64,000 nt of DNA from Ciceribacter lividus (GCF_003337715.1 NZ_QPIX01000010.1:1-64000); one strand, 5' to 3'; shown: positions 45,681 to 54,336, counted from the stretch's first letter. Notes: generated by a model not told the origin, from the letters alone. Translations and numbers: made by a program.

Positions 45681-46091
45681 ATGTCCGAAACCCCCGCCGA
45701 AGTCCATCCGGTGATCGATCTCGAAAAGGCGGCCCTTGCCCGCTGGTGCAACGGCGATCCTTCCGGCTTTCTCGAAATTTCCGCGCCGGAGGTCGTCTAT
45801 TTCGATCCCTTCCTCGACAAACGCATGGAAGGGCTGGAAGCGCTCACCGGCTATTACGAGGCGATCCGTGGCACGGTCTTCGCGGAACGCTACGAGATGA
45901 TCGAGCCGAAGGTGATCGAGATCGGCGATGCCGCGGTGCTGACCTTCCGCTTCCTCTCCTATGCCGGCAGCGAAGGCGCGCGGATGCACTGGTACTGCAC
46001 CGAGGTCTATCGCCGGCAGGCCGACGGCGCATGGCGGATCGTCGCCACCCACTGGTCGCTGATTTCCGATCAGGCTTCGTCCGGCGGCTGA
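45681..46091 (+). CDS. NTF2-like (SnoaL/DUF4440-type) protein
   Basis: A 136-residue NTF2-fold protein: DLEKAALARWCNGDPSGFLEISAPEVVYFDPFLDKRMEGLEALTGYYE, then a central beta region and HWSLISDQ at the end. The family includes small polyketide cyclases and ketosteroid isomerase-like enzymes, but many have no known role. AGGAG at 45670-45674 favours ATG 45681 over GTG 45678. The HxlR regulator gene is divergent, so it is likely its target. Confidence 0.8.
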   Translation: MSETPAEVHPVIDLEKAALARWCNGDPSGFLEISAPEVVYFDPFLDKRMEGLEALTGYYEAIRGTVFAERYEMIEPKVIEIGDAAVLTFRFLSYAGSEGARMHWYCTEVYRRQADGAWRIVATHWSLISDQASSGG

Positions 46092-46110
46092 GAGGCCGTC
46101 GGGTAGACGG

Positions 46111-46132
46111 GCCGCGGGTGATCGCCCGCGGC
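46111..46132. terminator. GC hairpin between NTF2-like and bioY genes
   Basis: GCCGCGGG (46111-46118) and CCCGCGGC (46125-46132) form a perfect 8-bp stem in the short gap between convergent stop codons. No T-run is present. Confidence 0.5.
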
Positions 46133-46142
46133 CGCGCATATC

Positions 46143-46703
46143 TCAGGCGCGGTGCGGCAGCAGCGGATAGCCGACCATCACGGCGCGGCCGGCAAGCGCT
46201 GCGATCGCCGCCTTGATGAGGTCGCCGGGAATGAAGGCGAGCGAACCCATGAAGGCCTTGGAAAGGCCAAGCCCGGCGCCGAAGGCGAGATAGCCGATGC
46301 CGAAGAGATAGACGACGACGATGCCGCCGATAACCGAAGCGGCGAAGAAGCCGAGCGTCTGCGGCAGGGCGTCCATCGCCGGCTTGCCGAAGCGTTCGGC
46401 GATCTGCCCGGTCACATAGGCGCCCGGCACCCAGCCGATCAGGAAGCCGACGGTCGGGCCGGCGAAGACGGCAAGGCCGCCGCGCCCGCCGGCAAGCACC
46501 GGCAGGCCGATCGCCACCAGGATGATGACGAGAACCGGCGCGAGCGCCCCGCGCTTTGCCCCGAGGATGACGCCGGCGAGCATGACGCCGAGCGTCTGGG
46601 CCGAGATCGGCACGTTGAACGGCAACATGATCGGCGGCACCAGGCCGAGCGCCACGATGATCGCGGCAAAGAGTGCAACGAGAACGAGATCGCGGGTATT
46701 CAT
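46143..46703 (-). CDS. bioY: Biotin transporter substrate-binding S component
   Basis: A 186-residue membrane protein, the biotin-binding component of an ECF transporter. About six hydrophobic helices, PFNVPISAQTLGVMLAGVILGAKRGALAPVL, AGPTVGFLIGWVPGAYVTG and the signature FIPGDLIKAAIAALAG are seen. ATG 46703 has a strong AGGAGG. It is the last gene of bioMNY and lies 34 bases behind bioN. Confidence 0.95.
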   Translation of the reverse strand: MNTRDLVLVALFAAIIVALGLVPPIMLPFNVPISAQTLGVMLAGVILGAKRGALAPVLVIILVAIGLPVLAGGRGGLAVFAGPTVGFLIGWVPGAYVTGQIAERFGKPAMDALPQTLGFFAASVIGGIVVVYLFGIGYLAFGAGLGLSKAFMGSLAFIPGDLIKAAIAALAGRAVMVGYPLLPHRA

Positions 46704-46737
46704 GGCAGCCTCCTTGGGAAATCCCCTGCTTTCCTGC

Positions 46738-47340
46738 TCATTGACCCCGAATTCCCCTGGCGTCAATGGCTGCGGCGATGCTGTCGGCATCCTTGAGCGT
46801 CTGGATGATCAGCGGACCGAGCAGGGTGGAGGGCCGGACGGCAAGCCCGCGGGCGGCATGCGCCTCGCGGATCGCCTGGTAGCGGGCGAGGATTTCCGGC
46901 ACGAAGCGGATGACGAGGCCGACGGAAAGCCCGATGTCGGAGGCCTTGACGAGGCCCGCCCTTTCGAGCGGTCGGGCGGCGGCAGCGATCGTGTCGATGA
47001 AATCGGAAATGCCGGTCGTCGCGGTGACGGCCGCCGCCATCAGCACCAGCGCCGAGAGCCGCAGAAGCGTCAGCAGCGCGTCTTCCGCGGAATTGACGAG
47101 AAGGTTGAAGAGCGCGACGACCGCCACGGTGGCCAGGATCGGCAGCAGCGGCCGCATCGCCGCCCGGAGCGGCTGGCCGAGGCCGAAATAGGCAAGACCG
47201 GCGAGACCGAGGGCCGCTCCCGGCACCACGGGATTGCGGGTCACGAAGACGGCCGCCGCGAAGACCGCGAGCGCGCCAAGCTTGATCGCGGGCTTCAGCC
47301 GGTGCAGCCAGGTATCGCCGGCGATGTAGAGGCTCCTCAT
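46738..47340 (-). CDS. bioN: Biotin ECF transporter T component
   Basis: A 200-residue EcfT/CbiQ-type membrane protein. Hydrophobic segments alternate with the cytoplasmic coupling helices, whose Ala-Arg-Gly motifs here are AHAARGLAVRPS and IAAAIDARGIRGQ, which dock on the ATPase. It overlaps bioM by 4 bases (ATGA) and is part of the bioMNY operon. Confidence 0.92.
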   Translation of the reverse strand: MRSLYIAGDTWLHRLKPAIKLGALAVFAAAVFVTRNPVVPGAALGLAGLAYFGLGQPLRAAMRPLLPILATVAVVALFNLLVNSAEDALLTLLRLSALVLMAAAVTATTGISDFIDTIAAAARPLERAGLVKASDIGLSVGLVIRFVPEILARYQAIREAHAARGLAVRPSTLLGPLIIQTLKDADSIAAAIDARGIRGQ

Positions 47341-48017
47341 CGCAGCGCGATCTCCCGGTAGAAGCGGATCGCCTCTTGCGCCGCGCCGTCGAAGACGAGC
47401 TTCGCCCGGTCGAAGACCAGCACGCGCGGAAAATCGGCGATCAGCGAGAGATCGTGGCTGATGACGATGGCATTTTCTTCCAGCCCGCGGATCGCGGTTT
47501 CGACCAGCGCCCGGTTCTTGAGGTCGAGCTGGTTGGTCGGCTCGTCGAAGATGACGATTTCGGGCCGCATCACCATCACCGCCGCGAGGGCGGCCAATTG
47601 CACCTCTCCGCCGGAGAGTTCGTGCGGCCGGCGGTCGGCGAGTTCGGTCAGCGAGAAGCGGTCGAGCACCGCGTTGACCGCCCGGTCGAGCGCCTCGCCC
47701 TTCACCCCGCGGCTCTTCGGCCCGAAGGCGATGTCGTCGCGGATGATCGGCAGGATGATCTGGTTTGCCGGGTTCTGGAAGATGAAGCCGACACGGGCGA
47801 GAACCGCCTTCGCGTCATCGACCGTGTCCAGGCCGTCGACGGTGACCTTGCCGGCACTCGGCTTGACGAGCCCGTTGATCAGCCGCGCGAAGGTGGTCTT
47901 GCCGGAGCCGTTGAGCCCGATCACGCCGATGCGGCGCTCGCTGAGCGAAAGGCTGAGCGGCTCGAGCGCCACGCGGGCGCCGTAACGCACTTCGGCCCGG
48001 TCGAATGTGATCTGCAA
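47337..48017 (-). CDS. bioM: Biotin ECF transporter ATPase
   Basis: A 226-residue ECF-type ATPase. Walker A GLNGSGKTTFARL, FQNPANQIILP (the ECF Q-loop), signature LSGGEVQLAALAAVMVM, Walker B IVIFDEPTNQLDLKN and switch HDLSL are seen. It uses ATP to drive the BioNY core. A TTG start at 48017 (MQITFDRAEVRYG) with GGGGA upstream gives the normal family length; ATG starts further upstream would run into intergenic repeat DNA. Confidence 0.92.
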   Translation of the reverse strand: MQITFDRAEVRYGARVALEPLSLSLSERRIGVIGLNGSGKTTFARLINGLVKPSAGKVTVDGLDTVDDAKAVLARVGFIFQNPANQIILPIIRDDIAFGPKSRGVKGEALDRAVNAVLDRFSLTELADRRPHELSGGEVQLAALAAVMVMRPEIVIFDEPTNQLDLKNRALVETAIRGLEENAIVISHDLSLIADFPRVLVFDRAKLVFDGAAQEAIRFYREIALR

Positions 48018-48044
48018 TGCTCGGGTCCCCGTCCTTGGTCCGCG

Positions 48045-48054
48045 CTCTCTATAG
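48045..48054 (-). promoter_or_regulatory. Possible BioR operator upstream of bioM
   Basis: CTCTCTATAG is a 7/10 match to the alphaproteobacterial BioR box TTATCTATAA (TTATMKATAA pattern), 28 bases upstream of the bioM TTG. The match is weak but its position is right for repression by biotin. Confidence 0.35.
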
Positions 48055-48154
48055 ACCGGCGGGACGGCGAGGGGAATATGCGCCGGCACGGTCGGGCGGC
48101 GTCGCCCATCCGCCGCCGCGACCGTTCTCGCTGCCCCTCATCCGGCTGCCGCCA

Positions 48155-48295
48155 CCTTCTCCCCGTGAAAGACGGGGAGAAGGAGACAAGCGGCACCGCC
48201 GGGCACGTCCCCTCTCCCCGCGAGCGGGGAGAGGGTTAGGGTGAGGGGCAATTTCCCCGCCATACAGGGAGAGGGCCAGGGTGAGGGGCAATTTC
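48155..48295. repeat. GC-rich palindromic intergenic mosaic
   Basis: Two hairpins, CCTTCTCCCCGT/ACGGGGAGAAGG (48155-48166, 48172-48183) and CCCTCTCCCCGC/GCGGGGAGAGGG (48210-48221, 48224-48235), are followed by a 17-base direct repeat GGGTGAGGGGCAATTTC at 48239-48255 and 48279-48295. These motifs are common in rhizobial intergenic DNA and resemble RIME-type elements. The region 48056-48377 holds no gene; it lies between bioM and the ycaQ-like gene. Confidence 0.7.
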
Positions 48296-48377
48296 AATCC
48301 AGAACCAGATGGAACACACACGGCCCAACTCGATCCACCCATTGAACATACCAAGAACATTCGCTAGCCTGCCGTGC

Positions 48378-49565
48378 ATGGCGATTCCGATCAGCAACCG
48401 GCAGGCACGGCGTATCTTTCTCGAACGGCAGGGGCTTTCGCGGCCGCCGAACCGCATGCTCGGCAAGGACGGGCTCTGCGCGCTGATCCACGACCTCGGC
48501 TTCGTCCAGGTCGACAGCATCGCGACGGTGGAGCGCGCCCATCACCAGATCCTGTTTTCCCGCAACCAGACCTACCGGCCGGAACACCTGACAGCACTTC
48601 TCGAAAAGGACCGCGCGCTCTTCGAGCACTGGACGCACGACGCCTCGATCATTCCCTCCGCCTTCTTTCCCTGCTGGAAGCACCGGTTCACCCGCCGCGA
48701 GGGCCATATCCGCGAGAACTGGCGCAAGTGGCAGGGGGAGGGCTTCGACCGGGCCTTCGAGGAGACCTACGAGCGCATCCGCGAGACCGGCCCGGTCATG
48801 GCCCGCGACGTGAAGGCCGAGGACCACAAGTCCGGCGGCTGGTGGAACTGGCACCCGTCGAAGACGGCGCTCGAATTCCTCTGGCACACCGGCAAGCTTG
48901 CGATTTCAGCGCGGGAGAATTTCCAGAAGGTCTACGATCTCGCCGAGCGGGTGATCCCCTCCGAGCACTTTTCCGCCGAGGTCGACCACGACGCCTTCAT
49001 CGACTGGGCCTGCCGCGGCGCGCTGACGCGGCTCGGCTTCGCCACCCATGGCGAGATCGCCGCCTTCTTCGACCTCGTCACCCCGCAGGAGGCGAAGGCC
49101 TGGGTGGAGCGCCACCGCGACGAACTCGAGGAAGTCTCGCTCGAAACGGTCGACGGCAAGCCGCGCGCCTCCTGCGCCCTTGCGGAAAGCCTGCCCACAC
49201 TCCTCGACCCGCCGGAGCCGCCGGCCCGCATCCGCACCTTGAGCCCCTTCGACCCGCTGATCCGCGACCGCAACCGCACCGAACGCCTCTTCGGCTTCGT
49301 CTACCGCATCGAGATCTTCGTGCCCGAACCGAAGCGCGAATACGGCTACTACGTCTTCCCGTTGCTCGAAGGCGACCGCCTCGTCGGCCGCATCGACATG
49401 AAGGCGGACCGCAAGACGGGCGTGCTGGCAGTCCGGCGCCTCTGGTGGGAGCCGGGCGTGAAAGCCTCGTCCGGCAGGATGGAAAGGCTGGAGGCCGAGC
49501 TTTCCCGGATCGCCAAATTCGCCGGCGTGGAGAAGGTGGAGTATGGCGAGGGATGGACGGGGTGA
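48378..49565 (+). CDS. YcaQ/AlkX-type winged-helix DNA glycosylase
   Basis: A 395-residue HTH_42 (YcaQ-like) protein. The N-terminal RQARRIFLERQGLS and LGFVQVDSIATVERAHHQILFSRN contain the Gln-Val-Asp (QxD) catalytic motif of DNA interstrand-crosslink glycosylases. Further conserved blocks are HWTHDASIIP, GPVMARDVKAED, LSPFDPLIRDRNRTERLFGFVYRIE and YGYYVFPLLEGDRLVGRIDMKADR. It probably unhooks alkylated or crosslinked DNA. ATG 48378 is chosen at the start of MAIPISNRQA; an upstream in-frame extension is unsupported. Confidence 0.85.
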   Translation: MAIPISNRQARRIFLERQGLSRPPNRMLGKDGLCALIHDLGFVQVDSIATVERAHHQILFSRNQTYRPEHLTALLEKDRALFEHWTHDASIIPSAFFPCWKHRFTRREGHIRENWRKWQGEGFDRAFEETYERIRETGPVMARDVKAEDHKSGGWWNWHPSKTALEFLWHTGKLAISARENFQKVYDLAERVIPSEHFSAEVDHDAFIDWACRGALTRLGFATHGEIAAFFDLVTPQEAKAWVERHRDELEEVSLETVDGKPRASCALAESLPTLLDPPEPPARIRTLSPFDPLIRDRNRTERLFGFVYRIEIFVPEPKREYGYYVFPLLEGDRLVGRIDMKADRKTGVLAVRRLWWEPGVKASSGRMERLEAELSRIAKFAGVEKVEYGEGWTG

Positions 49566-49814
49566 GGGGGCGGCAGGGCGTTGAGGTTCTGTCCGTTATT
49601 GATGCTGTCCGACGTGATATAAAACCCAACTGCTCGTTCCCCGCCTAATACCCCTTATGCTGTGGCAGAGGCCGGACCAGAAGACCGCATGCAATGCTGG
49701 ATGAACGGTCTGGGCGTCCCACATCGACCCTACCTATGGCGCAATGCGTCCACGAAGGATGTCAAATACCTTCCCGCGAAAATTTTCAGTTTCCGTGAGC
49801 CCGCTCCCGACCGC

Positions 49815-50429
49815 TTACCTAAGCCTGCGCTTCAGGTCAGATACGGAAGAGGCGCCAAGGTGCAACATAGCGTGGCAATTGGGGCATACTGGAACAAGGT
49901 CTTTCACTGGATCGACCTCGTATTCGTCGCCGATCGACGCCAATGGCACGACGTGATGCACATGAATGAAGCCTGTGCCGATCTCGCCATAGCGGCTTCC
50001 AAAGTCTAGTCCGCAAACCTTGCAGTCGGTTCCATGGAAATCAATGCAAGCTTGCCTAGCTTTTCGATCTCGTTCGTACGCATTGACTTTGATTTGCTTT
50101 AGTGCGCCCTCGATGTAGGTTTGCGCGGGTGCCTCAACTGCATCTTCGCCATAGGGATAATCAACTCCAGACACGCGATAGATACCGTGATCAACGCGTT
50201 TAAACTTGGCTGCATAACGCGACGGATCAAACCCCGCTGCCTCCGGGCAGTAGTTTTCAATGATGCGCTGGATTGTCATGCGAAATGAACGTTCGTTCTG
50301 GTACTGCTCGGGTATGCGGCCACCGCAGAACTGTTGAAGCACCGCGTTCTGAATTTCGATAGCGCGTGCTTGTCCTCCTAGTTCAATAAGCACAGTCTCA
50401 ATATCGTCGACATTTGCGATGTATCGCAT
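49815..50429 (-). CDS. HNH endonuclease with N-terminal wing-like domain
   Basis: A 204-residue protein. The C-terminal half is a zinc-ribbon HNH nuclease: CKVC (136-139), VHH (157-159), CPNCH (182-186) with Asn 184, and H190. The first 90 residues are an independent helix-rich domain (IETVLIELGGQARAIEIQNAVLQQF) that could be a winged-helix or DNA-reading module as in McrA/Mrr-type restriction proteins. GGAGG lies 4 bases before ATG 50429. Base composition and codon use are AT-richer than the flanks. It is divergent from the next nuclease-like gene and shares its 179-bp intergenic region. Confidence 0.8.
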   Translation of the reverse strand: MRYIANVDDIETVLIELGGQARAIEIQNAVLQQFCGGRIPEQYQNERSFRMTIQRIIENYCPEAAGFDPSRYAAKFKRVDHGIYRVSGVDYPYGEDAVEAPAQTYIEGALKQIKVNAYERDRKARQACIDFHGTDCKVCGLDFGSRYGEIGTGFIHVHHVVPLASIGDEYEVDPVKDLVPVCPNCHAMLHLGASSVSDLKRRLR

Positions 50430-50608
50430 CTGACCTCCACAGCAGTAATTTCGATGAAAATCCGGATGGCATATTAAAGACACTCACATGCCGTGGGTAC
50501 TACGAACCCAATTCGACGGTGGATAACTATGCGGCTTTCACGACGCGGGTTGCAACCATAAGTTATTTGGTGGACTATTTTCTTGAGCACTGAATTGCGA
50601 GCATCACA

Positions 50609-52042
50609 ATGGCGTCTTTTTCAAATCCTCTTCTCTTTTCAACTCATTTTGGTGTCGCCGCTGTAGAGCTTGAGAAAGCGGGGCTTATCGACCCGTTTCT
50701 GACGGTAGACACACAGCTGTTTGTCGACCCTATCCTACTCGATAAATCGGCGAATAGGATTATACGAGAAGAGGGATACGAGGCCTTTAGAAAGCACTTC
50801 GAGAATGTGATACGGCTGCTTGCTATATCCAAGCGAGAAGGTGATGCCGCTTGGAAGGCCGCCCAACAGTTATTCAGTCTTCGTGAAGCGCCCGCTAACG
50901 GATTGGGTTACGGTAAGAGCGACCGTCCGGGCACTTCGCGTCCAGATGAAATTCGTGACGCCATCCTTCGCACAGCGAAAGAGGTTGTGGAGCTTGGCTC
51001 TCAAGACCCTGAAATGATATCGCTAATGGGCTTCTTCGAAGAGCAAGTAGGGCCTGATACCATCAGCGACCTAACGTCCAGGGTGATAGAGCCTCAACTC
51101 GCGCAAATTACATCCGATTTCTGCAGACCTCTCGGTATCGCCCTAAAGACATCTGAGGCTACTCCTCTCATTCCACTGCCGCACTATATGCCCACAAGCG
51201 GAAAAGAACGGGCGATTGTACTCGTTCCGAGCGACATCGTTCGCGAGCTACCAGTTGCAAACGACTGGTCGGATATAGATGCTGCCATTAACGCTAACGC
51301 AGCCATCAGGTCGAGGGTAAATCATCTGCTGGCCAGCATAGCGCGTCCGACAGTAGCTGATAGAAAAGAAGCAATTAGGGAGGCAGCTTTACAGTCAAAG
51401 CAGCTATTTGAGGCTTTCATTGCCGCCGTCAAGGATACGGCAACGTATTATGATCCAAATAGCGACGCGCTCGGATACTATAAGCTTAAGGAAATTCTTA
51501 GAATTGAAGAGGAGAATTTTAAGTCAGTTACTAATTACGAAATTCAAAAAGGAATTGAGCATATTAAGAGAGTTGTGTCTGATACGTTGGATATGTTTAA
51601 ACATCATGTGGAGAAAGGAAATCTTTGGGAGGCGCTTTGGATTGATGGGAAGCCCAAGAAGGAACGTGCGGCCCAACTTATATACTATGCGATCACAGAT
51701 TGCTTTTGCAGAGCAAACAACATCGACATATCGCCTGAAGCGAACATGGGCGGTGGCCCAATCGATTTTAAGTATTCCAAGGGTTACAACGCTAGGGTTC
51801 TTGTTGAAATGAAGCGGTCTTCGGGGACCGTCGTGCATGGGTATGAAAAACAGCTTGAGATTTACAAAGATTCATCACGAACGAACCACGGGGTGTTTGT
51901 CGTGCTCGACTACGGCGATCTGGGCGAGAAACTTACCACTATTCAGACCATTCGGAACGAGAGACTGAAGCGAGGGGAGCCTGCTTCTGATATTGTTGTA
52001 ATTGATGCCACCCAAAAAATCTCCGCGAGTAAGAGAAAGTAA
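50609..52042 (+). CDS. Putative PD-(D/E)XK nuclease-domain protein, AT-rich
   Basis: A 477-residue protein I do not recognise as a named family. The N-terminal third opens with FSNPLLFSTHFGVAAVELEKAGLIDPFL; the middle is helical. The C-terminus resembles a restriction-endonuclease fold: GGGPIDFK with Asp 386, VLVEMKRSS with Glu 400 and Lys 402, and EKQLEIYK with Gln 415 (motif IV-like), ending in a basic tail. Codons are strikingly AT-rich (17 of 60 bases G/C at 51481-51540). Divergent to the HNH gene, it may form a defence or restriction pair. The ribosome site is weak. Confidence 0.75.
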   Translation: MASFSNPLLFSTHFGVAAVELEKAGLIDPFLTVDTQLFVDPILLDKSANRIIREEGYEAFRKHFENVIRLLAISKREGDAAWKAAQQLFSLREAPANGLGYGKSDRPGTSRPDEIRDAILRTAKEVVELGSQDPEMISLMGFFEEQVGPDTISDLTSRVIEPQLAQITSDFCRPLGIALKTSEATPLIPLPHYMPTSGKERAIVLVPSDIVRELPVANDWSDIDAAINANAAIRSRVNHLLASIARPTVADRKEAIREAALQSKQLFEAFIAAVKDTATYYDPNSDALGYYKLKEILRIEEENFKSVTNYEIQKGIEHIKRVVSDTLDMFKHHVEKGNLWEALWIDGKPKKERAAQLIYYAITDCFCRANNIDISPEANMGGGPIDFKYSKGYNARVLVEMKRSSGTVVHGYEKQLEIYKDSSRTNHGVFVVLDYGDLGEKLTTIQTIRNERLKRGEPASDIVVIDATQKISASKRK

Positions 52043-52131
52043 CTCCGGCATTGATGGGCGTGCCTCTCTATTCCCTCCCGTTTGCAAAGGCGTGCTGGCT
52101 ACGCGTTACCGGGACCGCGAGCCTCGCCCCC

Positions 52132-53232
52132 TCACACAATCTCCGTCCCGCTGATCCGGATGCCGAACCCTTCGAGCCCGACATAATGCCGTTCGCGTGA
52201 GGCGAAGAGGCGGATGGAGGTGACGCCGAGGTCTTTGAGGATCTGCGCGCCGAGGCCGATTTCCAGCCATTCGCTTTCGCGGGCCTGCGCCTGTTCGTGC
52301 GCCTCGCGCTCGTGGTGGCCGGCGCGCGCGGTGGTCGAGACGCCGACGCCGACGGAGCCTTCGCGCAGGTAGACGATGACGCCGCGGCCCTTCTCGGCGA
52401 TCTTCTTCATGATGTCGTCGATCTGGCGGCCCTTGCCGAACACGTCCTGGCCGACATGTTCGAGATGCAGGCGCACCGGAATGTCGACGCCGTCGCGGAT
52501 GTCGCCGAAGACGACGGCGAGATGCTGCATCGGGTCCCAGGGCAGCGAATAGGCATGCGCTTTCGCCGGGCCGTAGGGCGTCTCGATGGCGAAGCTCGAG
52601 GCGAGCTGGATCAGCGTCTCCTTGCGCTGGCGGTAGGCGATGAGGTCGGCGACGGAGAGCAGCTTCAGCCCGTGTTCGGCGGCGAAGCTTGCGACCTGCG
52701 GGCCGCGCTTCACCGTGCCGTCGTCGTTGACGAGCTCGGAGATCACGCCGATCTGCGGCAGACCGGCGAGCTTGCAGAGGTCGACGGCGGCTTCGGTATG
52801 GCCCGAGCGCATCAGCACGCCACCTTCGCGGGCGACCAGCGGGAAGATGTGGCCGGGGCGGACGAAATCGGCGGCGCCGACATTCGGATTGGCGAGGTTG
52901 CGCACGGTGAGCGTGCGGTCGTCGGCGGAAATGCCGGTCGTGGTGCCGTGCTTGAAGTCGACCGAGACGGTGAAGGCCGTCGTATGCGCGCTGTCGTTTT
53001 CGGCGACCATGGCGCTGAGGTTGAGGCGTTTGGCCTCCTCGCGCGGCATCGGGGCGCAGACGATGCCGGAGGTGTGGCGCACGATGAAGGCCATCTTCTC
53101 GGCCGTGCAGTGGACCGCGGCGACGATCAGGTCTCCCTCGTTCTCCCGGTCGTCGTCGTCGACGACCACGACGATCTCGCCCGCCTCGAAGGCGCGGATG
53201 GCATCGACGACGCGGCTCTGGTCATAGCTCAT
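52132..53232 (-). CDS. ribB: 3,4-dihydroxy-2-butanone-4-phosphate synthase with degenerate RibA domain
   Basis: A 366-residue fusion. The N-terminal RibB domain (1-205) is intact: VVVDDDDRENEGDLIVAA, TSGIVCAPM, HTTAFTVSVDFKHGTTTGISA and RSGHTEAAVDLCKLAGL. It makes the four-carbon unit of riboflavin. The C-terminal GTP cyclohydrolase II-like domain lacks the zinc Cys triad (the expected RCDCGxxL region reads VFGKGRQIDDI), so RibA activity is unlikely; this is common in alphaproteobacteria. It lies 9 bases behind aroC and is probably co-transcribed. Confidence 0.93.
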   Translation of the reverse strand: MSYDQSRVVDAIRAFEAGEIVVVVDDDDRENEGDLIVAAVHCTAEKMAFIVRHTSGIVCAPMPREEAKRLNLSAMVAENDSAHTTAFTVSVDFKHGTTTGISADDRTLTVRNLANPNVGAADFVRPGHIFPLVAREGGVLMRSGHTEAAVDLCKLAGLPQIGVISELVNDDGTVKRGPQVASFAAEHGLKLLSVADLIAYRQRKETLIQLASSFAIETPYGPAKAHAYSLPWDPMQHLAVVFGDIRDGVDIPVRLHLEHVGQDVFGKGRQIDDIMKKIAEKGRGVIVYLREGSVGVGVSTTARAGHHEREAHEQAQARESEWLEIGLGAQILKDLGVTSIRLFASRERHYVGLEGFGIRISGTEIV

Positions 53233-53241
53233 GGAAAATCC

Positions 53242-54336
53242 TCACTTCAGCCGGCCGGTCTGGCCGCGATCTCGCAAGTAATGATCGGCGATGATGCATG
53301 CCAGCATCGCCTCGCCGACGGGAACGGCCCGGATTCCGACGCAGGGGTCGTGGCGGCCCTTGGTGCGCACGTCGACATTGTTGCCGTCGGCATCGATGGA
53401 CTTGCGTTCGGTCAGGATCGAGGAGGTCGGCTTGATGGCGAAGCGCGCGACCACCGGCTCGCCGGTCGAAATGCCGCCGAGGATGCCGCCGGCGTGGTTC
53501 GACAGGAAGAGCGGCTTGCCGTCATTGCCCATGCGCATCTCGTCGGCATTTTCCTCGCCGGTGATCTCGGCGGCGCCGAAGCCGTTGCCGATCTCGACGC
53601 CCTTGACCGCGTTGATCGACATCAGGCCGCTCGCGATGTCCTGGTCGAGCTTGCCGTAGATCGGTGCGCCGAGCCCGGCCGGTACGCCCTCGGCGACGAG
53701 TTCGATCACCGCGCCGACCGAGGAGCCGGCCTTGCGGATGCCGTCGAGATAGTCTTCCCAGACCGGAACGATCGCGGGATCGGGTGCGAAGAACGGGTTT
53801 TCGCCGACCTGCGCCCAGTCCCAGTTGTCGCGGTTGATCCTGTGCTTGCCGATCTGCACCAGCGCGCCGCGGATGGTGACGCCGGGGATGACGAGGCGGG
53901 CGATGCCGCCGGCGGCGACACGGGCGGCCGTCTCGCGCGCCGAGGAGCGCCCGCCGCCGCGATAGTCGCGGATGCCGTATTTGACGTCATAGGTGTAGTC
54001 GGCGTGCCCGGGGCGGTATTGCCGGGCGATCTCGCCGTAGTCCTTCGAGCGCTGGTCGGTGTTCTCGATCATCAGCGAAATCGGCGTGCCGGTGGTGACG
54101 AAGGAGCCGTCCTCCTGCGGCATCACGCCGGAGAGCACCTTGACCAGGTCCTCCTCGCGCCGCTGCGTCACGAAACGCGACTGGCCGGGCTTGCGCTTGT
54201 CGAGAAAGGACTGCAGGTCCTCCTGCCGGAAACGGAGGCCGGGCGGGCAGCCGTCGACGACGGCGCCGAGTGCCGGCCCGTGGCTTTCGCCCCAGGTGGT
54301 GACGCGGAACAGGTGACCGAAGGTGTTGTGCGACAT
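53242..54336 (-). CDS. aroC: Chorismate synthase
   Basis: AroC of 364 residues that converts EPSP to chorismate with reduced FMN, the last shikimate step. Signatures are [72 protein letters not shown] and [20 protein letters not shown]. Catalytic His residues lie in GESHG and GRHDPC. ATG 54336 begins [20 protein letters not shown]. It precedes ribB by 9 bases. Confidence 0.97.
   Translation of the reverse strand: MSHNTFGHLFRVTTWGESHGPALGAVVDGCPPGLRFRQEDLQSFLDKRKPGQSRFVTQRREEDLVKVLSGVMPQEDGSFVTTGTPISLMIENTDQRSKDYGEIARQYRPGHADYTYDVKYGIRDYRGGGRSSARETAARVAAGGIARLVIPGVTIRGALVQIGKHRINRDNWDWAQVGENPFFAPDPAIVPVWEDYLDGIRKAGSSVGAVIELVAEGVPAGLGAPIYGKLDQDIASGLMSINAVKGVEIGNGFGAAEITGEENADEMRMGNDGKPLFLSNHAGGILGGISTGEPVVARFAIKPTSSILTERKSIDADGNNVDVRTKGRHDPCVGIRAVPVGEAMLACIIADHYLRDRGQTGRLK

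Noticed and set aside
48155-48295. CRISPR-like repeats
   Set aside because: Units differ in sequence, spacing is irregular and only one 17-base direct repeat pair is present; no cas genes nearby.
49662-50009. 115-codon open frame on the plus strand overlapping the HNH gene
   Set aside because: It overlaps the end of the HNH gene in antisense and has no ribosome site or recognised domain.
53233-53241. FMN riboswitch before ribB
   Set aside because: Only 9 bases separate ribB from aroC, so no riboswitch can fit there.
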